The translations under genes were made by a program, and so were the position numbers. Positions 9,510 through 18,795 of a DNA stretch of 29,239 nt are shown in pieces (position 1 is the stretch's first letter; each line of letters opens with the position of its first letter). Origin of the DNA: Asparagopsis taxiformis (lineage: Eukaryota; Rhodophyta; Florideophyceae; Bonnemaisoniales; Bonnemaisoniaceae); the NCBI GenBank assembly GCA_030407315.1, contig JALQPE010000325.1, forward strand, positions 1 through 29,239, written 5' to 3'. The notes beneath the pieces are model-generated. The model did not search any database. It was not told the DNA's origin and was given only the letters and a program-made list of their open reading frames with translations.

Positions 9510-9985
9510 CATACCAGAAGTATTAAAACCTATACTACTGTTCCCTGCTAAAAAGTTCTGTCTTTCTCATCTCAACATTGTTATCTTAGCCCACTTTTCG
9601 GTTTTCATCTATACATCTGGCCTTCATCTCATAGTTTAGTGCTACTCAGCAGATTGCTTGCTACTTTTTAATATTAGTCGACAACGTTGTATGATTTTAC
9701 TAGCTAGGCCGTAGGGGGAGACTAGTTTCAACCCTTGACAACGCGCACATTTCGACTACGAGAGCCGTCACTGTGATAAATTATTGGTAGAATTTTCGTC
9801 TATCTTCCCACCTACACTAGGCTACCTATATATATACAGGGTATACCCAGAACAGAGACCACGTGAGGTAAAATACTCCTGAGAGCTGCTCACAGCCGTA
9901 CAGACCTTTGCTGAGCAATTTTCCCGACTTCACACTTCGCTTCTCACCTTTACTAAGATGGGAGAACGACGAAACTCCCTGCTGC
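9510..9985. other. Gene-free stretch with orphan promoter-like sequence
   Basis: Lies between the convergent ends of the 5850-9509 and 10685-14152 genes, yet holds a TATATATATA run at 9827-9836, a pyrimidine-rich stretch and then an ATG at 9958 (aagATGG, good context). Array 4 starts 28 bp after this ATG. It could be the start of a gene cut off by the repeat, or chance. No other gene is seen. Confidence 0.35.
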
Positions 9986-10408
9986 TTACAGCCGAAGCCG
10001 TTTACCAGGGTTCCTTACAGCAAAGTCATCGTTACGATGACTTTGCTGTAAGAAAAACAAATCATTACAGCAGCCACGATTTCTTTACCGGGTAAAAAAA
10101 TTGTGGCCGCTGTAATGATTTGCTTTCTTACAGCAAAGTCATCGTAACGATGACTTTGCTGTAAGGAACCGTTTCCTTGCAGTGGCCAAAGAATTTTTTA
10201 CCGGGTAAAAAATCAGCAAGAATTTTTACGGGTAAAAAATTGTGGCCGCTGTAATCATTTGCTGTAAGAAAACGTTTCATTACAGCGGCCACAATTTTTT
10301 TACCCGGTAAAGAAATCGTGGCTGCTGTAATGATTTGTTTTCTTACAGCAAAGTCATCGTAACGATGACTTTGCTGTCAGCATCCCCGGTAAACGGCCCG
10401 CACTGTAA
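9986..10408. repeat. Palindrome array 4 with terminal inverted repeats
   Basis: A 423-bp element. The left terminus is ttacagccgaagccgtttac and the right terminus is ggtaaacggcccgcactgta then a, imperfect inverted repeats of each other. Inside are P1 palindromes at 10014-10052, 10127-10165 and 10342-10380 (the last with one mismatch), and P2-type palindromes at 10065-10115 and 10280-10330. The 10164-10255 section is nearly identical to 290-390 in array 1, so the arrays are recent copies or are kept alike by gene conversion. It ends about 275 bp beyond the stop codon of the methyltransferase-SET gene. Confidence 0.9.
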
Positions 10409-10684
10409 TGGGGTGACTGCTTCTCCTACATCGCTCTCTTACTGGTGTTCTACATGCTGCGTTGCTACACAATTTCTCACTCACATCTTTCTAGTTTCTC
10501 TCCTTTTCGTATCCATAGGTAAAGCAGTAGAAAAGTGGATAGTTTGCACTCCAGGCCGCAGATGCCTTCCTGCAGTCATGTCACGATTGTTGTAGTCTAG
10601 TCTATAATATCTAGCGCTCTTGCAAGATGATGCACAGTCTATTGTCTCTGCCAATGCGTGTTTACTCAAATCTATCAAAGTAGC

Positions 10685-13600
10685 TCAGTTAGCTGGCCAA
10701 TATTTTCTACCATAGTCGGCAAATATCTCCTCATCAGCTTCAACGTCTCTGGTCAGAACGACCTTGACAGCATGGGGATTCTTGATATTTGAAGCAAAGT
10801 CCGGTTTGTCTATGGCATCGCCTTGTCGAAACTCGGCTGACTGTGTTCGACTCACCTCGGTCGCTTTCTCCGTTCCGTCAATGACCCGACAATCATTGAG
10901 GTAGCTGGTACAATTATAGACCGCTGGAACGAGCCAAACCTTCCGAACAGGTGCACCCCTCCCTATGTACGTGGTTTCCAATTCCATGTTGTAGTCCTGG
11001 AACCTCTCTCCTGTGCACCCAAATCCTTCCGGGCCGTACATCACTGATCTCTGCGGTTCCGAGTCTCGAATCTTCGCATAGAAAATCGTCCCGTTGTACC
11101 AGCCAATGACCGTCCCCTTCTTCAGTTTCTTCGCCGCGAATACGCCAAACCCACCACCTCTTACCTCCGATTGCGAAACATAGACACCGTAGAATGCGGC
11201 ATCGGCAGCCAGAATCGCGTCCGGGTCTATGCTCCAAAACGAGTGCATGTCCTCGGCCGGCCACTGGTCCATAGGCACCCCGCTCAATCTGTGAAGCATA
11301 GACCCGTCCTTCTTCATTGACGCAACGAACACAAGCAGATGGTTCGGCAATGCTGTCACAGCAGGTAAACCTTCTGGTGCATCTGAGATGTGCTTCTGAC
11401 GAAGCCTTGGAGCTTTTCCTGTGACCGGTACCGACTCGTCCCCAAGAATACTCTCCACCTCACGCTGCAAGATCCCCCCATATCGCCCGGCTTTCACCTC
11501 ACTGACGAAAGCATGCAGTATCCACTCCTGCGATGCATCGTGGCACCTTTTTTCCTTCTCACACCCAATGAACCGACGATACGTACCATCCCTCAACGTC
11601 ATACACGCTATGGCTGTGCTGTATGTTCCCGAGAAGAAATCCATCACGATATCGTTCTGCTTCGAAAATCGTTCCAGAAGCTCACGAAGAGTGGTCAACG
11701 CCTTCTGCTCATGGCGCAGTCGGTTGTTCTGCCCATCGTATTGAGCTTCACCAGCCGACAACCTCGGAACGTTGTCAATCGCGTTAGTGAACCCAGGGTG
11801 CCTCGATATGTCCGGATTGTGCAACCTGTAATCCACCATATCGTATGCAGCCATACCCTTCCCCCGCTTATACGCATGGATAACGAAATCGTGCATATTA
11901 TGCAGTGTGCACGTTTTCGTCGATGGATTGGACGTAAAGCTGTGTGGTCGGCGAGATAGCACGACTGGAACACTGTCCACAATCATCTTGCCAGGCTCGG
12001 CATTTCTGATTGCATCCATCCATGCCACGAGTTGGCGCACGCTGGAATAGATCAGAGCATGGCCGCCAGGCCGAAGAACTCGAACTATTTCACACGCAAC
12101 ACTCGCCAACTCTTCCGGCTCCAGAATATCGTACTCCGAGTTTTCTCTGCCGCCTTCCCGCCTCGTGTTGAATGGAGGATCAGTGAGCACAAGCTGAACA
12201 CTGTCCTCCAACACGCCATCTTCCAGGAAACTAATTTTGTCCTCCACCTCTTTGGCTACATCAGTGGCGTCACAATTCACAGTGTGAATGTAACGCCCCA
12301 TCACAGCTTCCAGCTTGGTGACGTATTCTGGCTTGGTTTCCTTTCCGACGTCAACGAGCGGTGCTTCTGTAGGCGATACAGTGTCAACCTCCATAGCGTC
12401 ATCCTCTTCCGCACCTTCTCTTGTTGCTGTTTCGCTAGCAACCGCCGCATTATCGTCCTCTCCACCACCGCGCTCCAGCCTAGCCTTCTTCCTCTGTGGC
12501 TCCAGACTATCCTCTTCTATATCCTCGCTGCCATTGTTTGGCACTGCTGCGGATATTTCCATCTGCGCAGGTGCACCTTCAAGGATGCCAGGCTCGGGCG
12601 TATCCTCAAGACTGTGCAACTCATCCATGGTCAGAGGAAGCTTTCGTTGCTCTCGGGTTCGCAATAACCAAGCCTTCAGCCTCCTCTGACCATCCAGGGC
12701 ATGAGACGTGTTCAACTTGGCTCGCATGAACGAGTTCAATCCGAACTTGTCAGGAGTGTCGAAAAGCAAGGCTCGAAGTCTCTGCATCAGCTGACCACGC
12801 TCGGCGAAAACATTCACCTCAGTGACACATTGGCGTATCGACAGCAGGAAGGCGCTTGTCAATGATCGCAGCCTTGCATCCACAGCCACTGGAAGGTCGG
12901 CACAGAACCCGTTTTCACTGTCTACAGTTTTCGGGACAATGGTCAGGTTTTTCCGATGCTCCTCGACCGCACAGCCATCAGACCGATTCGGGAGTGACCT
13001 GAAGCAAAGGCTCGCGGGATCGAATACCATGAACGGCCAGCACATCGATTCAACATCCTCATACCCCAACACTCTTGCCCCGGTATCCCATGCAGCTAAC
13101 ACACGGTCGACAACAAATCCAAGCTGGTTGGCTTGCGCACTGGATGTTGCAATTCCAACCATTCCACCACCACCAATGGCCCCGGATGTGGCTCTGGCCC
13201 GCCTAGATGGCACACTGCCCATCTCCTTACTGCGAATAGCCAAGATACACTGGCACATCATAACCATCAGCCTCCTGAACCGCTTCTGGCTAGCCTGCAA
13301 AGAATCTTGCATGTCGGATGTAGCGCCGTCCAGAAAGTACCTGCTCGAAAGCAGTTCACGGTTCAGTGGAGAGGACAATTCTCCGCGGGGTGTCTTGCCA
13401 AACATTTCGACGGCACGAGAACTAGTCACCCCCACCTGTTTCGGAAACTCAACCATCCTCGGAGAATCACCCATCTCTGCATTGAGTCCCCATGCATGAC
13501 AAAACATTTGCCACAGACGCAAATCAATCGCACTCGAATCTTCTGCTCGGTGATACGGCCGAAGCACAGCCAGAATAGACATGCATGAGCTGTACTGCGG

Positions 13601-14152
13601 TTTACCACTCAGGCTTGAAGCAATTTGGCCGCTTGGATCGCAGGATTTGATCCAGCCCAACACATCAGCCATCCTCACAGACGAAATGTGAGCGTACTTG
13701 TCCTTTCCGTTTTGGACCCAGTACTCGTCTCTGAGATCAACGGCGATCATCAGATACTCAACAAACATCATGCGCCTTTGCAGGCCTGCAATGTCGTTGG
13801 ATGTCGTCGCTCTCACACGGTCCAGCACAACAGCAGTACTGCTGTTGGTGTCCGCCACGATAGACTCTTCTCGCATAGGAATCGTAACGCCAGGAGGAAA
13901 GACGCCCTTCTCCATTCCACGTACAATTGCCATGCAGCGGTGCGCTCCATCCAATATCTCCAGAACGCCTTCTCGAAACCTGCCAGTCACGGGATGAGCT
14001 GTGTCATAACCGCTGTTGCGAATGCTCTCCATGAGCGCTTCCACATGACTTCCATCAACATCGCGAATCGATACGAATTTGCTGACTTGATTGGGGTCGA
14101 TGAACACCCATCCGTCGTGCTTTTCACCGTGATTGTGGAACGTTCCTTCCAT
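10685..14152 (-). CDS. ParB-like domain / DNA amino-methyltransferase / SET domain fusion protein
   Basis: An intact 1155-residue frame. The start chosen is the ATG at 14152 (gccATGG, strong context); the frame is open 9 nt further upstream but without an ATG. Order of parts: ParB/Srx-like module with LDGAHR (DGAHR 68-72); a long helical region to about 500; an acidic disordered linker with a basic RKKARLER cluster; a methyltransferase with LTDPPF (658-661), VLRPGGHALIY, NAIDNVP and DFFSGT (838-843); then a SET domain with GGGFGVFAAKKLKKGT (from 999), SYLND (1083-1087) and EIFADYGRKYW (to the end). DPPF before FSGT is the order of beta-type exocyclic amino methyltransferases, which make N6-methyladenine or N4-methylcytosine; the motif does not say which. 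The SET asparagine motif is altered (LND where NHS is usual) and no post-SET cysteines are seen. A likely nuclear protein that writes DNA and perhaps histone marks; activity is inferred. Confidence 0.88.
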   Translation of the reverse strand: MEGTFHNHGEKHDGWVFIDPNQVSKFVSIRDVDGSHVEALMESIRNSGYDTAHPVTGRFREGVLEILDGAHRCMAIVRGMEKGVFPPGVTIPMREESIVADTNSSTAVVLDRVRATTSNDIAGLQRRMMFVEYLMIAVDLRDEYWVQNGKDKYAHISSVRMADVLGWIKSCDPSGQIASSLSGKPQYSSCMSILAVLRPYHRAEDSSAIDLRLWQMFCHAWGLNAEMGDSPRMVEFPKQVGVTSSRAVEMFGKTPRGELSSPLNRELLSSRYFLDGATSDMQDSLQASQKRFRRLMVMMCQCILAIRSKEMGSVPSRRARATSGAIGGGGMVGIATSSAQANQLGFVVDRVLAAWDTGARVLGYEDVESMCWPFMVFDPASLCFRSLPNRSDGCAVEEHRKNLTIVPKTVDSENGFCADLPVAVDARLRSLTSAFLLSIRQCVTEVNVFAERGQLMQRLRALLFDTPDKFGLNSFMRAKLNTSHALDGQRRLKAWLLRTREQRKLPLTMDELHSLEDTPEPGILEGAPAQMEISAAVPNNGSEDIEEDSLEPQRKKARLERGGGEDDNAAVASETATREGAEEDDAMEVDTVSPTEAPLVDVGKETKPEYVTKLEAVMGRYIHTVNCDATDVAKEVEDKISFLEDGVLEDSVQLVLTDPPFNTRREGGRENSEYDILEPEELASVACEIVRVLRPGGHALIYSSVRQLVAWMDAIRNAEPGKMIVDSVPVVLSRRPHSFTSNPSTKTCTLHNMHDFVIHAYKRGKGMAAYDMVDYRLHNPDISRHPGFTNAIDNVPRLSAGEAQYDGQNNRLRHEQKALTTLRELLERFSKQNDIVMDFFSGTYSTAIACMTLRDGTYRRFIGCEKEKRCHDASQEWILHAFVSEVKAGRYGGILQREVESILGDESVPVTGKAPRLRQKHISDAPEGLPAVTALPNHLLVFVASMKKDGSMLHRLSGVPMDQWPAEDMHSFWSIDPDAILAADAAFYGVYVSQSEVRGGGFGVFAAKKLKKGTVIGWYNGTIFYAKIRDSEPQRSVMYGPEGFGCTGERFQDYNMELETTYIGRGAPVRKVWLVPAVYNCTSYLNDCRVIDGTEKATEVSRTQSAEFRQGDAIDKPDFASNIKNPHAVKVVLTRDVEADEEIFADYGRKYWPAN

Positions 14153-14665
14153 GGCGAACAAAGGTAGAGTTTTTAAGAAAGGAATAGTAGGTTGCTGCTT
14201 GACCAGGGTGGCGCAAAGCAGAAGTTGGTTGTTTAAAACAAAGTGTCAGCGAGTGGTAGCACTTCGGTGGCTGTTTCCTTTCCACCCCTGTCCGAACCTT
14301 TACAAGATAACTACATCGACTGTTAGCTCAATAATCAATGTAATACTAAAGTAATACTCAAAATATTTTTCCATGCAATTTATTGGGCCCCGTAACATCT
14401 CTAAGCGTATCTTTGTAGTCCAATCGTATGCATCCGACATTCACTTCTAGAACGATTATTCACATCAAATTTTATGCTGCAATCAGTTCATGGCAGACAT
14501 CATCCACACTGACGTGTCAATTTTGTCAATTGTCCATTCTATTTCTACACCACCTAAACATCTCTTCTCGACCTTTCCAATCCTCCTAGTATATACTACT
14601 CTTTAGCAGAAGGTAACGGTTAGGCTTTCACTAATACAACAATTCTATTCCATAGCTATCCCAAC
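14153..14665. promoter_or_regulatory. Divergent promoter region
   Basis: This interval separates the start of the minus-strand methyltransferase-SET gene from the start of the plus-strand Tudor-like gene, so it should hold both promoters. TATATA at 14590-14595, about 70 bp before the ATG at 14666, is a reasonable TATA candidate for the plus-strand gene. Nothing else is recognisable. Confidence 0.4.
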
Positions 14666-16026
14666 ATGCTTCCTCTCGCTCCAAACGACGTTATAGAAGT
14701 TCAATGGGAACTTCGGCCGTTTGGGAGGAAACGAAAAATTGTCTGGTGGTCTGCAATCGTCAAGGAAATTACTCAGGTCAAGACTGAAACAGACCCATTC
14801 CTCCATGCATTGCTCGAATACAAAGCTGAATATGGTTTCGACTCTACCCTTTCTCAAGTCAAGATTTCAGATCGTAACGAGCTCGTCGACAAGGATTCCG
14901 GAAGGGTTCTCCCGTGGCGAAGTGGTGAGCTTCGCAGTATGGACTCACCTCCATCCCCAGCAGAGAGAGACCCAGACTACGGCATTGACCACACTCGCCA
15001 CCGCCACCGCGGCATCCTTCAAGATTGCACTGCGGATCAAATGAAGAAGACCGTAGCAGAAATGCTGGCAAGATTGGAAAAGCTGGAGTCAGCTGCCAAA
15101 CATCCTCTACCCCCTCCATTCGATTCCAACAGTTCCATGACCTCCTCTGCTCTGACTGTATGTAGCATTCTGTTTCAGAAGCTTGGTGTGTACACAGACA
15201 AGCCCCTCTCCCTCCGGATGACGAAATCCGAGCACTCCAGGGGAATGCGACAAACATCGCAAGAAGAAATCAGAGTACAGGCCGACTGCTCCCTGCTCAA
15301 TTCCGCACTATTGCCATTCAATGCAAGGCGAAAGAGAATCGTGACGTTCTCTTCCAGCCGTCCTTTGAGGACATCACCTTTCCCTCTGGAAATGAGTCGG
15401 ATCTTTCCATCATTTTCCCCACCTTTCAGGCACTATGTGACTCCATAGGTACCTCGCAACACGGGTTCCAGAAAATATTGGTGAAGAGCAGGGCGGAACG
15501 CGATGGAGGCAGCTCATCGATTGTCCGAATTTTAGGAAATCTAGTCGACGTTGATTGCTCTCATGATGCTCCTTCTTCCGCATTTCTCGTCGGCTCATCT
15601 GCTTACGTCCTGTCCAGCCCAGACCAACGTATGACAGTTCTTTGCAGAGACTCCTACGAGTTTGACCACGTCAACAATACATTTTTACATCCCCTATGTC
15701 TTAGCCAACTATCACAGTCTAGCATCGTGGACTCTTTCCACCTACGTGATAAGGCTACTGTTACCTATGGAGCAACGTTTTCGTTACTGTGGAGACGTAT
15801 TCAGCGCCGAGCTTGTTACAGCACTTTCCAGCCTCTATCAACCGCAGAGACGTTTGGTACACTACATCTACGCTTACCTTGCTGTATTTTCAGTGGTACT
15901 ACTACATGCCAGGAGCTTGAAGACATTGGCTATGAGGCTATCTCTCGTCTTGGCTTCAATGCGGATTCAGACACTACCCACCCACCCTCTCCTCCACCTG
16001 CCACCTGCAGTCCGGAGCAAAAATGA
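14666..16026 (+). CDS. Tudor/SH3-like domain protein, probably spliced (unrecognised family)
   Basis: Exon 1 (14666-15157) starts at an ATG and encodes 164 residues. DVIEVQWELRPFGRK, VWWSAIVKEI and LLEYKAEYGF give the pattern of a small SH3/Tudor-type barrel that often binds modified chromatin proteins; a short coiled coil (VAEMLARLEKLES) follows. The reading frame continues in another register from 15241, so I place an 83-nt intron at 15158-15240. Exon 2 (15241-16026) encodes 261 residues ending ELEDIGYEAISRLGF and a Pro-rich tail, giving about 425 residues in all. If the intron is wrong, this is a gene with a frameshift near 15200. It converges with the minus-strand coiled-coil gene at 16302-17828, 275 bp away. 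Function is not known. Confidence 0.6.
15158..15240 (+). other. Predicted spliceosomal intron
   Basis: Starts gtatgt and ends cactccag, with a pyrimidine-rich tract (cccctctccctcc) near the 3' end. Its 83-nt length is exactly what is needed to move from the exon 1 frame to the exon 2 frame, and it splits between codons (phase 0). A shorter choice ending tttcag at 15178 is 21 nt, too short and out of frame. Confidence 0.45.
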
Positions 16027-16301
16027 TAAAGCACACCTATCCGTAGTTATCCTGTTCCTGGGTATTCCATTCTAGAGCTCCTGTGGCCATCAATTTCTAG
16101 TAAAGACGGATACCCTCGCCCCTTCCTACTTCGACTATTCCACTACCTGTCTCTGCGCTGTTCCTTCGACTTGACACTATCGTCTGACTGGTTTCCTGAT
16201 GTCTCGTATCTATCTACTTCCATCTATTACAAAATTCAACTCAACAGAAATTTTATTTCTTCATTCTTCGTCTACTATACCGAAACCGGTTTCATCCGAT
16301 A

Positions 16302-17828
16302 CTACTCCCCTTCATTCTCGATTTCATCATCGACAAATACCTTCACATATTCTTCATCTCCTCCGTCCTCTTCCATAGACCTGAAGCTCTCCTCCAGCAC
16401 TGAGTCCCCTCCATCGTCTACATTCAGTTCTTCATATCTATCACGCGATATAGTCAAAACCTCCTCATTCATGAAACGACTACTCACCCGCTCCCCGGGA
16501 AGAAGCAGTTTCACTGCTTCATTGATTTCCCGGATTTGCGCTCCTCCCACCTCTGCTCCACTTTGAAATTTCAAAATCGTTCGGAACCCGTATGCAAGTA
16601 TGTAGATGAATTGCAAGGAGTATTCTGAACGTCGCAGGAACATGTTCCTATCAGAACATTGCGTGTAGGCGACTGCAAAGTTCAGTGCAACCTCTACTAA
16701 ATTGATCCTCCTAGTCACAAACCTCTTGTCCGGTTCTCCAATTATTTGAACTTCGTACTCGACTTTGAATACCATTTCTTTTCGCACAGCAATGAAGTCG
16801 CGAAGAATCTTCATATTCTTGTCATCCATTGCTGCGCGCTCCGCTGCATTCATTTTCCTCTGCGCCGAGTACAGACTTGGAACTGACTCAATGTCCAGCC
16901 CACCGTCGTGCAAATGATGCTCCATGCGGACTGAACCTTGAAACCCACTGTATAGAACGAATCCAAGATCTCGGATGAACCGGTTTCGCACATGATCTCT
17001 GGACTTGTTCATAAACCCGGTCACTGCCGTGAGTGCCGATTTCGTCACAGTGATGCCTACCTCCTTTCTGTGCAACGGCCCATTGTCACCAACCTTTCTT
17101 CGCTTCTGCTTTCGAGCGGCCCCATCACTTGCCTCGGACGTCCCATGCATTCCATCCATGCGAGCAGAGTCCGTTCCGCGAATTGTCTCCTCAATGGTCC
17201 CGGTAGTCACATACCCCCGCGCCCTCCACCGTTCGATACCTTCCGACGTTCCATTGGAGCTGGAACGGTCTCCTCCCTCTCTGAAAGAATTGTTTTGACA
17301 CGTATTCTTGATTAAAGAGGTCACAACTTGGCAGCGCAATTCAATGTGGTTCCGGCCGGCAAGCGTCCTATTGAACACATCCTTTCGCTCATTGCTCTGC
17401 CTGGCGAACATCAGCGTATTGATTAGCTCGCATCCGTTGAAATGCCTATCCCTCTTATCCACCATTGCCTTCGTGTACGTTGGAACAACAGCACACAGCA
17501 CAGCACACACCATTTCGAACGTGAACGATTTCTCCGCATCCTGCGCAATGCGGAGACGTTCCCTGTCCTTCTCAGAGGCGATCTTCTTCGGATGTCCTTG
17601 TCCCTGGCTCAGAAGCCCATCGACGATGCCCTTGACCTCCTGCATATCGGTGTTTAGCATGGAGACAGTCTTGGCGACATTTCCGAGAGTCTCGCGTAAT
17701 TGAATGGTGCTCTTCTCGACGGCATCCATTTTATCACTCAGGGCTTTCAGCTCTGCAGTGATGTTCGAAAAGCCCTCACGCGTTATTTCGGAAAATGCAG
17801 CGATGCTCACGGAGGTTTCGGGATTCAT
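16302..17828 (-). CDS. Coiled-coil protein of unknown function (508 aa)
   Basis: Intact frame from the ATG at 17828. Residues about 15-75 have the heptad pattern of a coiled coil (ITAELKALSDKMDAVEKS and on), so the protein probably forms oligomers. A basic RKQKRRK cluster at 239-245 looks like a nuclear localisation signal. The middle (100-175) and the region from 255 to 440 look folded and mostly helical, and the C-terminus is strongly acidic. I recognise no domain, catalytic motif or family. It converges with the Tudor-like gene at 14666-16026; the two could be a functional pair, but that rests only on position. Confidence 0.75.
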   Translation of the reverse strand: MNPETSVSIAAFSEITREGFSNITAELKALSDKMDAVEKSTIQLRETLGNVAKTVSMLNTDMQEVKGIVDGLLSQGQGHPKKIASEKDRERLRIAQDAEKSFTFEMVCAVLCAVVPTYTKAMVDKRDRHFNGCELINTLMFARQSNERKDVFNRTLAGRNHIELRCQVVTSLIKNTCQNNSFREGGDRSSSNGTSEGIERWRARGYVTTGTIEETIRGTDSARMDGMHGTSEASDGAARKQKRRKVGDNGPLHRKEVGITVTKSALTAVTGFMNKSRDHVRNRFIRDLGFVLYSGFQGSVRMEHHLHDGGLDIESVPSLYSAQRKMNAAERAAMDDKNMKILRDFIAVRKEMVFKVEYEVQIIGEPDKRFVTRRINLVEVALNFAVAYTQCSDRNMFLRRSEYSLQFIYILAYGFRTILKFQSGAEVGGAQIREINEAVKLLLPGERVSSRFMNEEVLTISRDRYEELNVDDGGDSVLEESFRSMEEDGGDEEYVKVFVDDEIENEGE

Positions 17829-18480
17829 GTTGAACTTGCAATTGGAGTTTGCTAAAAGGAGAAGTGCTTTGAAGGAAGGGTGTCACGCTTAGTACAGCAG
17901 TGTTGTAGCAAATATCATTCCAGTGGATGCATCCATCCTGTTCTACCTACATAATAATAATGCTTCTCGGTGCTCCGTAACGGTTATTTTTCATAATTTA
18001 GTGGTGGATGGTGCGTATTCTTTCCTTTGCTACCACCCACGTCCTGTGAATACCACACCTCGCTACCAGACTGACGTCTCCTACTCGACACTTTCAATGC
18101 AAAGATAGATAGGTATAATTTGAAATGCTAAACTCAACATAATATAGTCTACTCTGTACTTTCTCTCCTTACGGTGAGACAAACGAGATATGTTCAATCT
18201 TCCCTATCTTTCTTTCTACAACGTCCTATTCAGCATCTAGCTTCCCCGCACCCAACTATCTGTAAAGCACCATCACAATTACTATAGTCGTATTCCACAC
18301 ACCATTCCAATATTTACCTTCACACTAACACTATGCTCCATATTTCCTCTAAGTCCACTCCACCAGACAGTGCTGTCAACCAATGCACGGTACTACCCGC
18401 AGACAATACAATTTGCTATCTACACTACTGTCTACAGATTTCCCCAGACAGTGCAGTAATACAATACAATGTACTGCCTC
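17829..18480. other. Gene-free stretch upstream of the coiled-coil gene
   Basis: Contains the presumed promoter of the minus-strand gene at 17828. No gene, RNA or clear repeat is seen until the palindrome cluster starts near 18480; some half-sites (ccagacagtg, ctgtctacag) occur from about 18364. Confidence 0.45.
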
Positions 18481-18711
18481 AGACAGTAAAATGTACTGTC
18501 TGCACATACTGTCTGGCGGCAACACTTCCAGACAGTAAAATTTACTGTTCTGGACAGTAAATTTTACTGTTTTTGGTACTGTCCAGATTTCGTGCCAGTT
18601 TACTGCTGCAGCAGTATTCTGAAATTTCCAGACAGTAAATTTTACTGTCTCCGCGCACTGTCTTGGCCAGACAGTAATTTTTACTGTCTCAGACAGTAAA
18701 TTTACTGTCTT
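18481..18711. repeat. Cluster of AGACAGTAAA/TTTACTGTCT palindromes
   Basis: Six imperfect palindromes of about 20-22 bp share the half-site AGACAGTAAA and its complement TTTACTGTCT. They lie at about 18481-18501, 18530-18551, 18552-18573, 18630-18650, 18669-18689 and 18691-18710. A related gtttactgctgcagcagta lies between them. They fall 85-315 bp upstream of the ATG at 18796, the right place for operator-like binding sites, and they do not share sequence with the TTACAGC arrays on the left. They could also be remnants of small foldback elements. Confidence 0.8.
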
Positions 18712-18795
18712 TTTTCATTCCCAACACCGTAGTGCACACCATTGCAACTCGCTTGCACCATCGTGCAGCTCAACTATATTTCCACTCCCTTCTCG

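Noticed and set aside
15662..16075. A plus-strand frame overlapping the end of the Tudor-like gene
   Set aside because: It lacks continuity with upstream coding, while the competing frame continues directly from exon 2.
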